64,000 bases of DNA. It comes from Spongospora subterranea f. sp. subterranea (lineage: Eukaryota > Endomyxa: Phytomyxea > Phytomyxea > Plasmodiophorida). How positions within the stretch are numbered: position 1 is the stretch's first letter; each line of letters opens with the position of its first letter. The notes under the pieces are model-generated. The model made no database searches. It saw only the letters and a program-made list of their open reading frames with translations, and was not told the DNA's origin. The translations under genes and the position numbers were made by a program. This document shows positions 15,800 to 27,590 of the stretch, in pieces. The stretch spans positions 186,001 to 250,000 of the forward strand of contig JAUGWO010000142.1 in the NCBI GenBank assembly GCA_049724395.1, written 5' to 3'.

Positions 15800-16860
15800 T
15801 TAGGCTTCGGTGTTTTACCCATCTAGAAGGAAAACGCTATCTTCATGTTCGCTTTTCCTGTCAGGTTTTCAAAATCGAATTATCGGTTGCTGTCGTCGGG
15901 TACTTATATAGATAGCTGTGGAGGATGACTGACAACGTCGTCATCCTCATCGTATTACAAAATCGCAGTACAATTGGCCATCTCACTTTCTCTATGCGGT
16001 TCAGTTTACTGGGTCTACTGTGTATCTGGCAAGTACCCTGGTTTTAGTGATGTTGTCGTTAGATGTGCCACGTGACCTTAAACTGTTCCACAACTCGGAG
16101 CACCGAATTAGGAATGTCGACAATGGTATTATGTACTTTATCCAAGCGTTGCCTGAATCGTCGAGATTCGACGTAATAAGGCCTTGCTCGACTCAATGAG
16201 GTCGTTGGCGTTCAAGTTTCATCGTAATTCGGGACATGAAAGCATGCAATTCCTTGATACGGCATTGCGAGCTGGCGATGCCATATGTAGATGCTGCCAA
16301 CGACCCACATTCATTCAGAATGAGCTTATCAGTGAAAACAGGCCAGCCAGGTGTACTGCACTCCTTGTAGCAATTGACTGCGTTCATAGTTTTCCGTTTG
16401 GGTAGACCGTTCCATGCCCGGAAGGGTCCGTTTTGCCACGCGATTTGCACTCCGATCGGATTCCGGTAAGTACCGTCGGCATTGCGATCAAACAATCGAT
16501 CACAACCCCGACAGATAATGAAAGTGACGTGATTCCGAGCCACAGATCACGACGATGTTCATGAAGAGTGTAACGGCAGTGTGGGGGAACACGGCACGCG
16601 GCCACCTGTCGCAACGGGAGACGGAAACGTCCTCACATCCCTGTACCGCAGCGCAACTTCCCTATATGGGGTTTTCACCTACCGTATATGCTATATTGGT
16701 GTGCCATTTTATCCCCTGCTCTCTGTATTGCGGACTTGTCATGATCAATTGAGAAAGGTTCAATCGGCTGGCGTTAATCCGTTCCGACCAGCATTTCTCT
16801 GGATTGATTAGGCAGCCCAGGCACGAGACAGCGCTCCCGTTCACCGCCATAGCTAGTTTT
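15800..16860. other. intergenic stretch, no firm gene
   Basis: A minus frame at 16193-16543 carries IICRGCDRLFDRNADGTY, which looks a little like a zinc-ribbon knuckle, but it lacks an ATG and splice partners could not be found. Nothing else is supported. Confidence 0.4.
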
Positions 16861-16861
16861 T

Positions 16862-17539
16862 ATGACGGAGAAACACCAGTTTACTGATTTTGATGACCTG
16901 TTCCAGGCATATGAGGCAGCGCGGTCGCTCCTTGATAGCCTGTTGAGCCAGGTCAAGCACCGAGGTATCAAGACGATATATGTGTCCAGCGACCTGGCCC
17001 AGAAGGCCAAGTTATCGGTGGAAGAAGATCAGGTGCCGTCCAAGACCTCCAAACGCAGCCCATCACCTACCAACGTTCCCTCAACAAATCACCATCGTAT
17101 ACTCGGCAGGGAGCTCGTGCACCTACTCAAACTGGCGCCAAACCACGAAATCCAATTATCGCTCCTTCCTAGTTTATATAAGCGCCAATTCGGCTGCGAC
17201 ATTGATCGCACGGGATATTCCTCGTTATCGCCATTAATTCGATCGGCAATTGCTACAGATTTTCGAATCAGTATGTATCCGAAAGGCACAAACTGGTATC
17301 TCAGCGCCAAACTGTCTCGGGTCGTGCCCGAATCAACTCCCGAACCGCGAACTAAGCGACCTAAACTCGAGGCAACCCCATGCATCTATTTCAATCAGAG
17401 GGTTGGGTGCAAGAAGGCAAGTACTTGCCCATTTGTCCATGTATGCGATCAATGTGGTAGCCGTAGTCATGGCAGAGTATCATGCGCTACGTCAGTCAGG
17501 TCTTCATTGCCGCCCGCCCATGAATCGGCAAACGTTTGA
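16862..17539 (+). CDS. LOTUS-like plus CCCH/CCHC zinc-finger protein
   Basis: An intronless frame of 225 residues from ATG 16862. Residues about 80-150 (ELVHLLKLAPNHEIQLSLLP, LYKRQFGCDID, then YSSLSPLIRSAI) resemble a winged-helix OST-HTH/LOTUS domain, which in known families binds RNA or helicase partners. Residues about 173-210 form a CCCH finger (CIYFNQRVGCKKASTCPFVH) running directly into a CCHC knuckle (CDQCGSRSHGRVSC). A Ser/Pro/Lys linker separates the two parts, and KRPKLE looks like a nuclear localisation signal. The C-terminal finger pair is also common in anonymous fungal proteins associated with mobile elements, so a domesticated-element origin is possible. A role in RNA binding is inference. 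The absence of introns contrasts with neighbours. Confidence 0.6.
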   Translation: MTEKHQFTDFDDLFQAYEAARSLLDSLLSQVKHRGIKTIYVSSDLAQKAKLSVEEDQVPSKTSKRSPSPTNVPSTNHHRILGRELVHLLKLAPNHEIQLSLLPSLYKRQFGCDIDRTGYSSLSPLIRSAIATDFRISMYPKGTNWYLSAKLSRVVPESTPEPRTKRPKLEATPCIYFNQRVGCKKASTCPFVHVCDQCGSRSHGRVSCATSVRSSLPPAHESANV

Positions 17540-18000
17540 AGAAAGGCCATCACCGACCCACCGTCCGTCCCGCTGATTATCTATTGTTTATATATCTGCA
17601 TCATATACACCACATAAATATATCTATAACGTCATCGTCTTAATATCGTCAGCATCCGGACAGGTTCCAGCGTTGTTGGTTAAAGTTTGCTACTCGGGGA
17701 AAACAACCAAATCGGGATATTTTTTCATGAAAAATCGTGAGTGGCTGGAGGTAAACAGTTGATATACAGAAATAATGTGCCACTAAAGACGCCACTCTGA
17801 TTCCCTTCTAACCCTTGAGCTCCACTCCTGAAACCTATGGCATCGGTTGCGATTAGGTATGTCGAGTTAGAGCAGGCAAGAGGGAGAAGGGGTAATAGAA
17901 TTAATCACACAATATTTGAGGATATATTAGATAGACACTGGTCAATATGGATTTGATCTGGTATATGATCGAGTCCAATTCCATCTATGTTGAGCCTCAT
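17540..18000. other. AT-rich intergenic stretch
   Basis: Contains the 3' flank of the zinc-finger gene and probably that of the minus-strand gene to its right. No frame or RNA signature is visible. Confidence 0.5.
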
Positions 18001-18185
18001 CGGCTCCAATTGCCCCTGCTAAAACATTTGCCGGTCAAAGGTCAGGAGAACATGGTGGGCGCGAGGTCGTACCTGACCGTTGATACGGCTATGGAGGTCC
18101 CGTATCGTCTGATATGATGGATGGGTATCTGGCAAGAGCATGGCGTATGCACTATTGGGATTACCATTATTGAAAATTGGGGCGA

Positions 18186-18545
18186 TCATCGTGATGTAAT
18201 CCCATACCATATCTGCCCTTTCACATCCGCCAGATAGAGGGATGATCCTAGGGCTGAATCATAACCCAATTCGAACTGGTGCTGGAGGACGTCATTATCG
18301 GGTGAGTCCTCCAGCCCGTCAACATAACCGGTATTGATCTGCCGCCTCCGAATCGATAGGTCAGTTCGATTGGCGATATCGATATCATATAATCGGGCGA
18401 TATGATGGTACATGATCTGGCTCAGCCGTTTGCACGACAGCGATAGGTCCTGGGAGGAATCCATACCCAAATACATCGATATAGCGCTTATACAATCATC
18501 AGGCAGGCAGGTTAACACATCTAGGAATGTCACCGGTTTATCCAT
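18186..18545 (-). CDS. F-box-like / Yae1-like fusion protein
   Basis: A frame of 119 residues from ATG 18545. Residues about 10-50 (LTCLPDDCISAISMYLGM then LSLSCKRLSQIMYHHIARLY) look like an F-box, the Skp1-binding motif of SCF ubiquitin ligases. Residues about 72-115 (GYVDGLEDSP, LQHQFELGYDSALGSSLYLA then GQIWYG) carry the spaced glycine pattern of the Yae1/LTO1 N-terminal domain, known from the complex that delivers Fe-S clusters to ABCE1. Both are present in one uninterrupted frame. The end is uncertain: a donor-like GTATGG at the TGG codon near residue 114 could add an extra exon in the region down to 18010. Both domain calls rest on short motifs. Confidence 0.5.
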   Translation of the reverse strand: MDKPVTFLDVLTCLPDDCISAISMYLGMDSSQDLSLSCKRLSQIMYHHIARLYDIDIANRTDLSIRRRQINTGYVDGLEDSPDNDVLQHQFELGYDSALGSSLYLADVKGQIWYGITSR

Positions 18546-18549
18546 CGTG

Positions 18550-19230
18550 ATAATTTCCAGGCGATTACGGCCATGCGGTCGGCCAGCGGCGGACTAAAAA
18601 TTAACACCGCAACGCCATCAGAGAATTGCTGGACAATTCCTGTTGTGTCGGGAATGATGCAAACAACAAAAAACTGGAATAGCTGGAAGCCCAGACGATG
18701 GACCTCGTGATAGCAAACCATTTTTTTCACAGATGATGAACGCGGTTTGTTCAAAATTCTACAGTTGCTCATCGTTCGAAGAAGGCTTCGTTGATTCTAT
18801 AGATATGGTTGAAGTACAGTAAGTAGATGACCACTTTGAAAATGTCTCTGGCAGAGATCTAATCGTCAGTTATAGTCTGTGTCGCGCACATGGTTACGCC
18901 CAATCTACTGCACAACGAGAGTTATGAGGGGGCAGCCTTGGACGTTGTAAGCCTCCCCACCGGCGGTCTACGGCAGGTGCCTAAGCTGAGGCTGTATTGG
19001 AACAGCAAATCGTAGCATTGAAGTTTGACGTAAAAATCGGGTGGTGAAATAAACTCGAAGTTATACACAATTTGTTTTGTCCCCCATTTGTAGAGATTCA
19101 AGAGCAAAGTTTAGCTGTTGGGAAAATTTCCCCGCCACTAATGACGTTGTTTTCACTGGAATTGCCGAGAGAAACAGAGATTGTGGCCAAAGGCCGCGCC
19201 AACATTCATCTGGACTGTAACAGTAGTGTA
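18550..19230. other. intergenic stretch
   Basis: An 80-codon minus frame from ATG 18772 overlaps the neighbouring start by 16 bp; it has a hydrophobic middle but no recognised family. The rest shows no gene. Confidence 0.4.
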
Positions 19231-19235
19231 ACAAG

Positions 19236-19304
19236 TACAGTGTACAGAACAGGGTAGCGCATGACTGAGTACAGTGTACTGAAAGAGGGTAGCGCATGAC
19301 TGAG
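19236..19304. repeat. two tandem 34/35-bp repeats in the primase promoter
   Basis: TACAGTGTAC occurs at 19236 and 19270, each followed by GGGTAGCGCATGACTGAG. The palindromic core and the position just 12-80 bp upstream of the primase ATG make a regulatory site plausible, but that is inference. Confidence 0.7.
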
Positions 19305-19315
19305 GAGGCCGGCGG

Positions 19316-21439
19316 ATGGGGGCAACATCATGGGTCATAATATCATCATCATCTCACCATAACCATAATATGCAGGTCACTAATACCGCCGGATCATTAC
19401 AAGCTCAACAGAGTAATGCCATTAGCTTCAGTAATTCGCTCCCGTTAACACTCTATCGGGACCCTCCTAATGGACCAGTCACCCTACAGGAACTGGAGAC
19501 ATTCGCCGTTGACAGACTACAGTGTAAGATCGCAATTCCTGTGGTTTTCCGAGTTGATTTAGATTTGCGATTCAGTATTGAGGAGGTTCGAGCAAATTCG
19601 AGCAAACGGAGGAAAAGTCTCGGATCATCGTATTCAAATGGTATTCGCAGAGACTCGTTTTCGAGAGAGTGACCAGGCTGGAAATGAAACAGCGCGAAAA
19701 TTACCTGGAGAAGCATTTCGCAGAAAGGATACAATATCCCATTTCACATTGCGTTTGGCGTTTTGCCATACCGAGGTTGCAGCTCCATTTTCACATTCCA
19801 CGAACTATAATAACGAATCAACAATAGGAGCTTCGGGTGTGGTTAAGGAGAATGGAATCGGAGTTATTCAGGTATCTACTTTAACAGCATGGAAATTGCT
19901 TATTGACTGCAATCTTGGCAATCTAGGTTTCGTTTTGACTCCGCCTCACCTGAGGAGCAAAGAAAGCTTCTGGAAGAACACAATCTTCATTTTGATGAGG
20001 TATAGATGATGCAGCTTTGACAATGTGGTTTTTCGTTTCTGAAAGCACCTCAACCATAGTGTCCAACTGACGAACTTCGACGTGTCGAATCCATGCTGCT
20101 TCAGACTCCAACCTATCAAAAAGGGTCCCTCGTCTACAAGGTATACCAGTTGTTTGTCATCAATCGTTAGTATGAGTCTTTGAATTGTTGTATCAGGTCG
20201 GGTTTTCCCAGGCATTGGAATTGATCGGTCGGCGCCGTGTTTATGTTAATCGAGGTATAGTGCTGCATATTTTCGTGATCACAATGACCAATATGTTCAA
20301 TGCGCTTTGCAGGAGTTGCTTACATCCCGAGACAGGAGCTGGTCTCATTAATTTCCACCAGTTTTCGGTCGTTTCTATCATTGTCTTTGATGACAGCGCT
20401 TCATGCTATTCTCGCAAAACGTCACGATTCGCGTCTCGGTATTGCAATTGTGCTGCTGATGTACCCGCATCGTGAATCTCGCCTTTGTAGATAATTTACT
20501 GACCAATTTGAGTGTTGGCGAGCTGGGTCCCGGGTACAAGTCTAACACCGTTGCTGGATCAGTTAAACCTGAAGATCTTGCTGCCTTAGCGGTCAGTAAA
20601 TTTGCACTCAAACGTTGCGGTCAATTGTCAAAAATCCCAGGACTGGATGATTTCTTATCATGTCTTCATTTAGGAGTCGTCGTTTCCGTTGTGCATGCAA
20701 AGTTTATACGAAGGCTTGATTCGTGACAGTCATCTGCGTTATGGTGGAAGGCAGCAGCTTGGCTTATTTCTCAAAGGCATCGGTCTTTCCCTTGACCACG
20801 CACTGTACTTTTTTAGGACTGTCAGTCTTATAGTTAATTATTTTAATTTTTTACCGCGGAACTGAATTCATGGAATTAGGTATTTTCTAAAAAAAGTTCA
20901 GCGAAGAATTTTGATAAGGCGTATGCATATAACATTCGACACAATTATGGCAAAGAAGGAAAGCGTCAGGACTATGTCCCTCTATCATGTCACATGATCA
21001 TTTCTGGAGCGGCTCCTTCCGAGGGGGTAATTTCTCAGTAGTTTCAAATTTGTGTTTCTAATCAGCTTCAAGGATCATCATGGCTGCCCATTTCGCCATT
21101 TCGATGAAGGGCGACTTGCAGCAAAACTGCGTCTGCGTAAGGTCAAAGAATTTCAAATTGAGACAATGTAAAAGCAACTGTAATTGTCCATCGTCAAGTT
21201 CAAATTTGTGAAATCAGGATATCGCTTGTGAAAGATAAACACTATCAGTTGGCGTGCCGCGAATATTTCAAAGCCACACATGGCGGTGAACTTGGAGCAA
21301 AGGTCCGTTCGATTGATTGCGACATTAAATACGGTTGTCTTACTTTTGCCATGTCAAGGTGGGCAACCATCCAAATGAATATTTCGAAGAAAGTATGGAT
21401 ATGTTAAACAAGAAAGACACCGGCAGGGCAGAAACTTAA
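19316..21439 (+). CDS. PRI2: DNA primase large subunit
   Basis: The regulatory, iron-sulphur subunit of primase in the polymerase alpha complex; it helps make the RNA primers for DNA synthesis. ATG 19316 opens [10 protein letters not shown]... followed by [20 protein letters not shown] and FAVDRLQ, the family's N-terminal signature. Then come [56 protein letters not shown] and [18 protein letters not shown]. The C-terminal Fe-S domain has [55 protein letters not shown], then CPFRHFDEG, so the four cluster cysteines appear present. The protein ends [13 protein letters not shown] at 21439. Introns of about 50-70 nt split it. It converges on eIF4E 47 bp away. Confidence 0.9.
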
Positions 21440-21486
21440 AAATATAGGATAAATCTATAAATTAATCTGAATTAAATGATTGTGTA

Positions 21487-22257
21487 TCAACATTCATAAA
21501 GGGATCCTCCACGATTTTTGTTCGTCTTCATGCTTTCTTTGTGTGCTTGATATGTAATGCGGAACCCATCTCCTAAGTTCAACAGTGACTTCCATGTCTT
21601 GCCAATGCTCATCACAGCAGCTTCATCATTGGCCGCATTGGTCCACAGAGCAATCCGATCCTTCTGTGGACGGACGCTGATAACTGCTCCACATATTTGA
21701 TCGCTGTATTCCTGGAAATTTTCCCCGATCATCGCCTGCAACAAAATTAAGCTCAGAACGGCACAATTTACACCAGGTTCGAACTAACCATGACAGTGTA
21801 CAACCAAATTTCATTCAACTTTTGAACCATTTGCCTTTGCACCGAAAGGACCCATTTCCCCCCAGCCTCGTTTCGCGCATCTTCCCATTCCGGCTTGGTA
21901 CCCGAGCGGAAAACATGGTAATACGATCCTTGGCTTAGTCGAGAACTACAACGAAACGCAGTCGATATCAACTGTCCAACAAACACTAGACACACTAGAC
22001 AAGGCTTAAACTAACGGTGGCACAATGTTATTGAACAGCGACCAAAATCCTCCGACGGAATCGAAGGAATGCAGTTGGAACAGGGATTCGCCCCAGACTA
22101 CGGGTTTAGTTTTTGATGGCGCATCGTACCAGATGGTCCACGCCTCTTGCAATGGCATGTCTTCATTAGCGGCGGCCGGAGTCGCCTGTGAGGGCTCGTC
22201 CAATTCAACTGTGTTGACGACGGTGGTGATCACGATTGGCGCCGGGTCATCGCTCAT
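21487..22257 (-). CDS. eukaryotic translation initiation factor eIF4E
   Basis: The mRNA 5'-cap-binding protein of the eIF4F complex. Three exons are clear: exon 1 with MPLQEAWTIWYDAPSKTKPV, ESLFQLHSFDSVGGFWSLFN and NIVPP; exon 2 with SYYHVFRSGTKPEWEDARNE then GGKWV; exon 3 with IGENFQEYSDQICGAVISVR, IALWT and IGKTWKSLL. The cap-stacking tryptophans (WTIWY and PEWED) and the acidic partner in WED are present. Start ATG 22257 gives the usual family length of about 200 residues. The same frame stays open upstream to another ATG at 22515, which would add 86 residues consisting largely of two 33-residue repeats; see findings. Confidence 0.92.
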
Positions 22258-22303
22258 GACTACACCAGATATTACTGGGGAGATCTCACAGGATGGAAAT
22301 ACC

Positions 22304-22484
22304 GTACGGTATCTTACAGCGACGCGGGTTCCATAGGTACACGAATGTACACACCAACACCCAGGGTTGATTGGCACGACACTACCAACGGGCGCAGTAA
22401 TGGTACGGTATCTTACAGCGACGCGGGTTCCATAGGTACACACATATATGTACACACAGCACCCAGGGTTGATTGGCACGACAC
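22304..22484. repeat. direct repeat, two copies of about 80 bp with 99-bp period
   Basis: Copy A 22304-22382 and copy B 22403-22484 share GTACGGTATCTTACAGCGAC, GGGTTCCATAGGTACAC and CCCAGGGTTGATTGGCACGA with few differences. The 99-bp period is divisible by three and stays open in the eIF4E frame. Confidence 0.9.
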
Positions 22485-22927
22485 TATGGCCAACCGAGGT
22501 TGGACACTTTTGCATCTTGATCTCCCTGTCTCCCTGTCTGGCTTTAACCTTCGACAGATCAAGGAAACGAGGTGCTTGACGGTGAAAGCACTAATCTTTG
22601 AGAAGTTATTATATCGAGCGCAGGGTTCCTTTTTCTGATGTCCGTCAACTTCGATTTTTTTCCGATTATGGTTCACTTGACTGTGTTGAGTCTTGATACA
22701 ATACAACTTTGAAAAAAGCCGATTGTCATAAAAAAACACCCGAATATATGCGTGATTTTTATTGAGCGCTTTTCTGAAGCAATGCAACGGGAACCATATA
22801 TGTTGTCGTGTCGGTAAACGATCGTGATAATCAGCAACCTGAATCGTTTATCGCTTGACGTCAATGTAAAAATTGATCGTCTGTAACTGTACTTGGTTGA
22901 TCTAGTTCGGCCATTTGACTGGCGACA

Positions 22928-25900
22928 ATGGATGATATCGATGATATTACGGGGCCTGGTCCGGATACGGATTTCAAACTCGGTTCAGATCAGGATCAGG
23001 AGCAATCGCCTGACCCGAAACCTGATGACGATGTGCTCGACGACAAACCTGGAGATCAACAATTGAACGATCATGATTCAAAATCCTGATCAAAACCCGG
23101 AATTCGATATGGGAACGCAATCAGGTCAGGAACAGGATGAAGACAGTATCCAGATGGATCAGGACAAAGAAGATGCTCCCCCTTTGATAGTGACAACTTT
23201 AGCAATTTCAAAGATTCTGATGCGAATGTGGATCATTTAGACTCATTGAATCGCAATGATGATGGTGCTTTCCCCTCGGATAAAGCTCCATCAGCGATGA
23301 CGCCTAAAACCATGATACCCGAGAGCAACGAAGGTCATGTGGTGCAATTTGCGTCGGAGCATTCGGCGCCGGCCTTAGTGGATAATGACGCCCAGATTGA
23401 TCACGATCCTGACGGGGATGAGAGCATTGCGGATGACAACCCAGAATATGGGGATCCAGATCAGATGGCGTTGTTATCTAATCTGGATCCCAATGATCCT
23501 GTTGTCGCCCGCTTCCAAGAGGCGATGATCGCGCAGATGAAGAGAAATGAACTGCGATTAGATGCGGAACTGCTAGAGAAGAGCGAGGAAGTGAAACGCC
23601 TCAACCGGACCAGGGAGAACATTGGTGTTGATCTATATGCGATGCAGCAGCAATTAGCCAGGATGCAGATGCAGCTAGAAAAGACGCACGATCGGTTCAA
23701 TATATTTACACGTTTACGAGGGAAAGCGGAGGAAGAGAGAGCGGCCTTGCTCGAGGATCTTGCACTGAAAGCAGTGGCGAAGGAAAAGGCTTTAGCCGGC
23801 GCGAAACAGGCCAGCCAAGAACTCAATCAAGCAAACATGAAGTTGAGGTGAGCAACAACATATTGGGAGATGGTGGCCAGGGATATGGCGCTAACGTCAT
23901 CGTTACTACAGACAGATAACCGAGTACAATAACGATCTGAAGAGCGACATAACGGTGACCAGGAGGACCGCCTATGCCGAAGAAGCGGAGATGGCGAAAA
24001 TGGAGAAGGAAAAGAAGATGCAAGACTACATGATTGACCAAATGAACAGGCAGATACAGGAGCTGGAAGATAATCTGAAGACGGTCACGCTTCAAGTGGG
24101 ATGTGATGCCAAGGAATGAATATTTAGCTCAGTGTTCATCATGAATAGGTGGAGAATCAAAAGAAAGAGACCGCAGGTGCGCGAAGATACAATTAAACTG
24201 GCGTTGGATGAAATGTCGCAAATCAAAGCGGACAAGAACGATTACATTTCAAAGTAGCGAGAGTCAAGGTCACTCACGATATGATCGAGTGTTCTGACAG
24301 CTTCTTCACAGATGGAAATCATCACTGATTGCCATGTCCCGACGCGACGCAGCTCTGGAGCAATGTGATCACGAGTACCAACAATTACAGGCAATAGCAT
24401 GGCATGCTGAAGGTTATATGAGCCAGTTGTTGACTAACGACAATACAGGTGAAATTACTGACCGTCAAGAGCAGTCGGGATGGTGTGTTGAAGGCGATAC
24501 AAGATGAGCAGGAAACAAATGAACAATTAACAGCCGTATTAACTAAAGTACAGACAGATTGCAAATTCATCGAGTCCCAGGTAAATCATCTCGTGATTTC
24601 AAATACCCATCCGTAATAGAAGATTGTTCTAGATCGAGCGAATCGACGGCAATAAACAGAAGCTAGTATCAGATGGGCACATCTTGCAATCGCAATTAGA
24701 GTCCATCGATGCACAATTACAGCAAGGTAGAGGACACACAACAAACTGGTTTGACGACGAGCTAATATCGCCCCGAATATAGTGCAATCCGAACGGGGTC
24801 TAGTTGACGTTGAGATCCAGAGAATTCAGAAGGGGAAATCGAACTGTGATAGGATCAGAACCGAGAAGGAAAACGAGATATTCGAGCACATGTCGAGTCA
24901 GGCTACAGGATCGCAGGCTCTACAGAACATCATGAAAAACATCGGGAAGGTGAGGAAAGAGATGGAGGACAAGGTCAGTGGTACGCCGGCGCAGGAATGA
25001 TCGTGATCTTGATCTGGCAAGAGAATTTAGGAGAAGAAGATGGCTGAAACTGAGAATGAGATCGCCCGTATCAAGCTGGATATCTTGAACACTGAAGCAA
25101 ATAACAAGGATCTGCTCAAGACGTTATCGAGTATTGAAAAGGAGGTGAGGTGATGATACGATTGTTCGCTGTGAGCTCAATGCGCCTTCCCGATAGCTAT
25201 CCGTTCGCGACGCATTAGTCAGCAAATATGAAGCTGAGATGAAGTCCAGAAACGATCAAGTGCAGAACAAGCAGAATGCGATCAATGGACTCAACAGGAA
25301 ACTCGAGGCGATGAGCAAAAACGTCATAGAGGATAATAGTAGTGGTGCATTGGAGGGTAAAATAGAGGGTTTAGAGAAGGAGCTAAACGTGAGTTCAACG
25401 CAATTTAGTCAACAAGTGAATCGCAGGTCGTCGACGCTGATGATTTGGATAGGATACGAAGCAAGCGTCGCTACTATTGCAACGGCAGTGGATTGGGGCA
25501 CAAACCGAGCTGGTAGAGTTGGAGGTTTCCGCGTCTCAGGAAACAGAGAAGGTGGCGGAAATGAAGGCGAGACACACAATACTGAGGCAGAAAGAGGTCA
25601 GGATCAAGGGACAAAAAAAGACGTTGGAAGGTGACTAGAGTTCGGGGGCAGCATCAGGATCTGGGAATTGACATCGGGTTTTTAGATGATATCGCTGAAC
25701 TACGCCGATCTATTACCAATATCCATAATGAGATTACGCGAATTAATGGACTCCTGGCCCAATTTAAGACGAAACAAGAAATCTTACAAGCCGAGAATCA
25801 TTCGAAGGAGAGGGAAGCTGAGGACAGAGAGGACCATATCCAATTGGTGAAGAAGCAGGGTGAGGGCGGTGATAAGTTCTTGGGTCGATGTCCAACAATG

Positions 25901-26865
25901 GGTTCAGGTTTTGAGAAAATTGCAGCGCTACGGGAGTCTAAGGCGCAGCTAGTTGATCAGCTGGCCGATCTATCTGAGCAAATTCTGCTGTGGGAAAGGA
26001 AGATCAGTCTGGAAAAGGAGACACAAAAGGCGATTGATCCAGAGCTGGGTCAAGCCGAGGTATATCGCGTCTTGAGAGTTTGTTGAAAAAGCAGATTCAC
26101 CAGGTTCGTGACCCTGCTAGGTAGAGCAGATGAGGAAGGAGGTACATCGTATGGAGCTACAACTGCAATCGATCAAGAAACGCCAAGCTGAGATAATGGA
26201 GGACGGGTTGCGAGCCATAGAGAAGAGAGATGATATACAGGTGAATACATACGAGAGCCCCTTTGGTGATTCATTATGGGGGTATCCTTCAGATGAGGCA
26301 TCTCACCAGTCGCCGAACCGAATTGACAAAATCAGCATTGGCAAGGCAGATCGCAACACTGAAGGCCGATATCAAGAAAAGAACGAAGGAGATACGGGAG
26401 GTGATTGAAAAACATGTTAAGCTGGTGATATAATGATGATCATTACGGTGAACAGGTTGACGAGTCGATACGAACACAAGAGGCCAGCACTGCAAACCTT
26501 ACCTCGATGTGTGAATCGCTACATGCTCAGTTTCAGGAGTTGGAAGAAAAGAAGGCGGCCATTGATGCCAAGCTAGAGCTAGGGAAGTTTCAGAAACATC
26601 TGGCGAGTGAGATTTTGGCGATATTCACAGAGGCAAAATCCAGACTGGCGAATCCCGCAGCGAAGTAAACATATCTTTGGTCTCGATTCTATGGATAGTA
26701 ACTGCGTTTGCTGTTCACAGATTGCCAGAGATAACTACTACTCTTCATGAGCAAACTGAGCGCCTCGAAGCTCTCAAGGTTCAGCTACGAACCTTGAAAT
26801 CTGAGCACAGCGAATATGAACCGTATTTTGATTCATTATTAAGCTTTGCAACTCTGACATATTGA
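22928..26865 (+). CDS. CCDC40: CCDC40/FAP172-type axonemal ruler protein
   Basis: A long coiled-coil protein. CCDC40 with CCDC39 forms the 96-nm ruler along ciliary doublet microtubules that sets the docking of dynein regulatory complex and inner arms. From ATG 22928 an acidic, Asp/Pro/Gln-rich N-terminal region (about 200 residues) leads to the family signature: LSNLDPNDPVVARFQEAMI, NIGVDLYAMQQQLARMQMQL then TRLRGKAEEERAALLED. Many coiled-coil exons separated by short introns follow to SEYEPYFDSLLSFATLTY at 26865. Expected length is near 1000 residues. The N-terminal acidic part is less conserved in the family. Presence of this gene implies motile cilia or flagella. Confidence 0.85.
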
Positions 26866-27590
26866 TCGGTAATCGTCAAAATTATACACTATGGAATCTT
26901 TGTCGTGCAGCCGCGATACTTCAAAAAATTTGACACATACGAGCGAGAGTCAAACTGACTAGGAGACAGCTTTGAGAGACAGGAGTTCTGTTCGAGATTA
27001 ACAAATGATGAGTATATCCTTTTAGTTAGACTGTCTCGTTTGTCCCGGTTTCAATCAAAACGCACGGTATCAAATTTCATAGATGCTGCAGTGCGATACT
27101 TGCCATCATCATAATGCGCGGTATCGGTTCAATGCAGTTGCACGGTGGACCCCATTGTCAACAGACCTTCCGACCTTTCTCCAGTCGCGACGATTCTACT
27201 CATGATTCAACACCCTCTTTCACTTCACTTTACTAAATGAACGAAACGATCGGGGCCCTATGTTCTCTTGAAACTAAACAGGACATCAGCGATGTTGACG
27301 TTACAGCACGCGTCTGTAGTATTATTGACTCAGAAGCCCCCTGAAGGTGTAACACTCGTGTAACTCAATCCGTCCTGACATGTGCATCGAGTGATGTGTA
27401 ACACGTGTGATGGTGCGCGGCCCACGGGTCCGATCCACAGCCTGTACTATTGCCTGATGATGCAAGAATCTCGGCTTGTGTAATGGAGAACATTCCGCCG
27501 CGGACATATATTCATTTGATTCGGTCCATCCTCTTACCATTTACGAAAGCAATACAGAAATCCACACGAATACGACACGTCGCACATTGA
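26866..27590. other. intergenic region between CCDC40 and DnaJ
   Basis: No coding frame is supported. It must hold the CCDC40 3' end and the DnaJ promoter. I looked for clustered GAA/TTC heat-shock elements and saw none convincing. Confidence 0.5.

Noticed and set aside
16193-16543. Minus frame of 116 codons with CRGC...C pattern resembling a zinc ribbon
   Set aside because: It starts without an ATG, no splice partner was found, and the remaining cysteines do not fit a known finger.
19923-20215. Minus frames overlapping the primase gene
   Set aside because: They are shadows; the plus strand here encodes conserved primase motifs.
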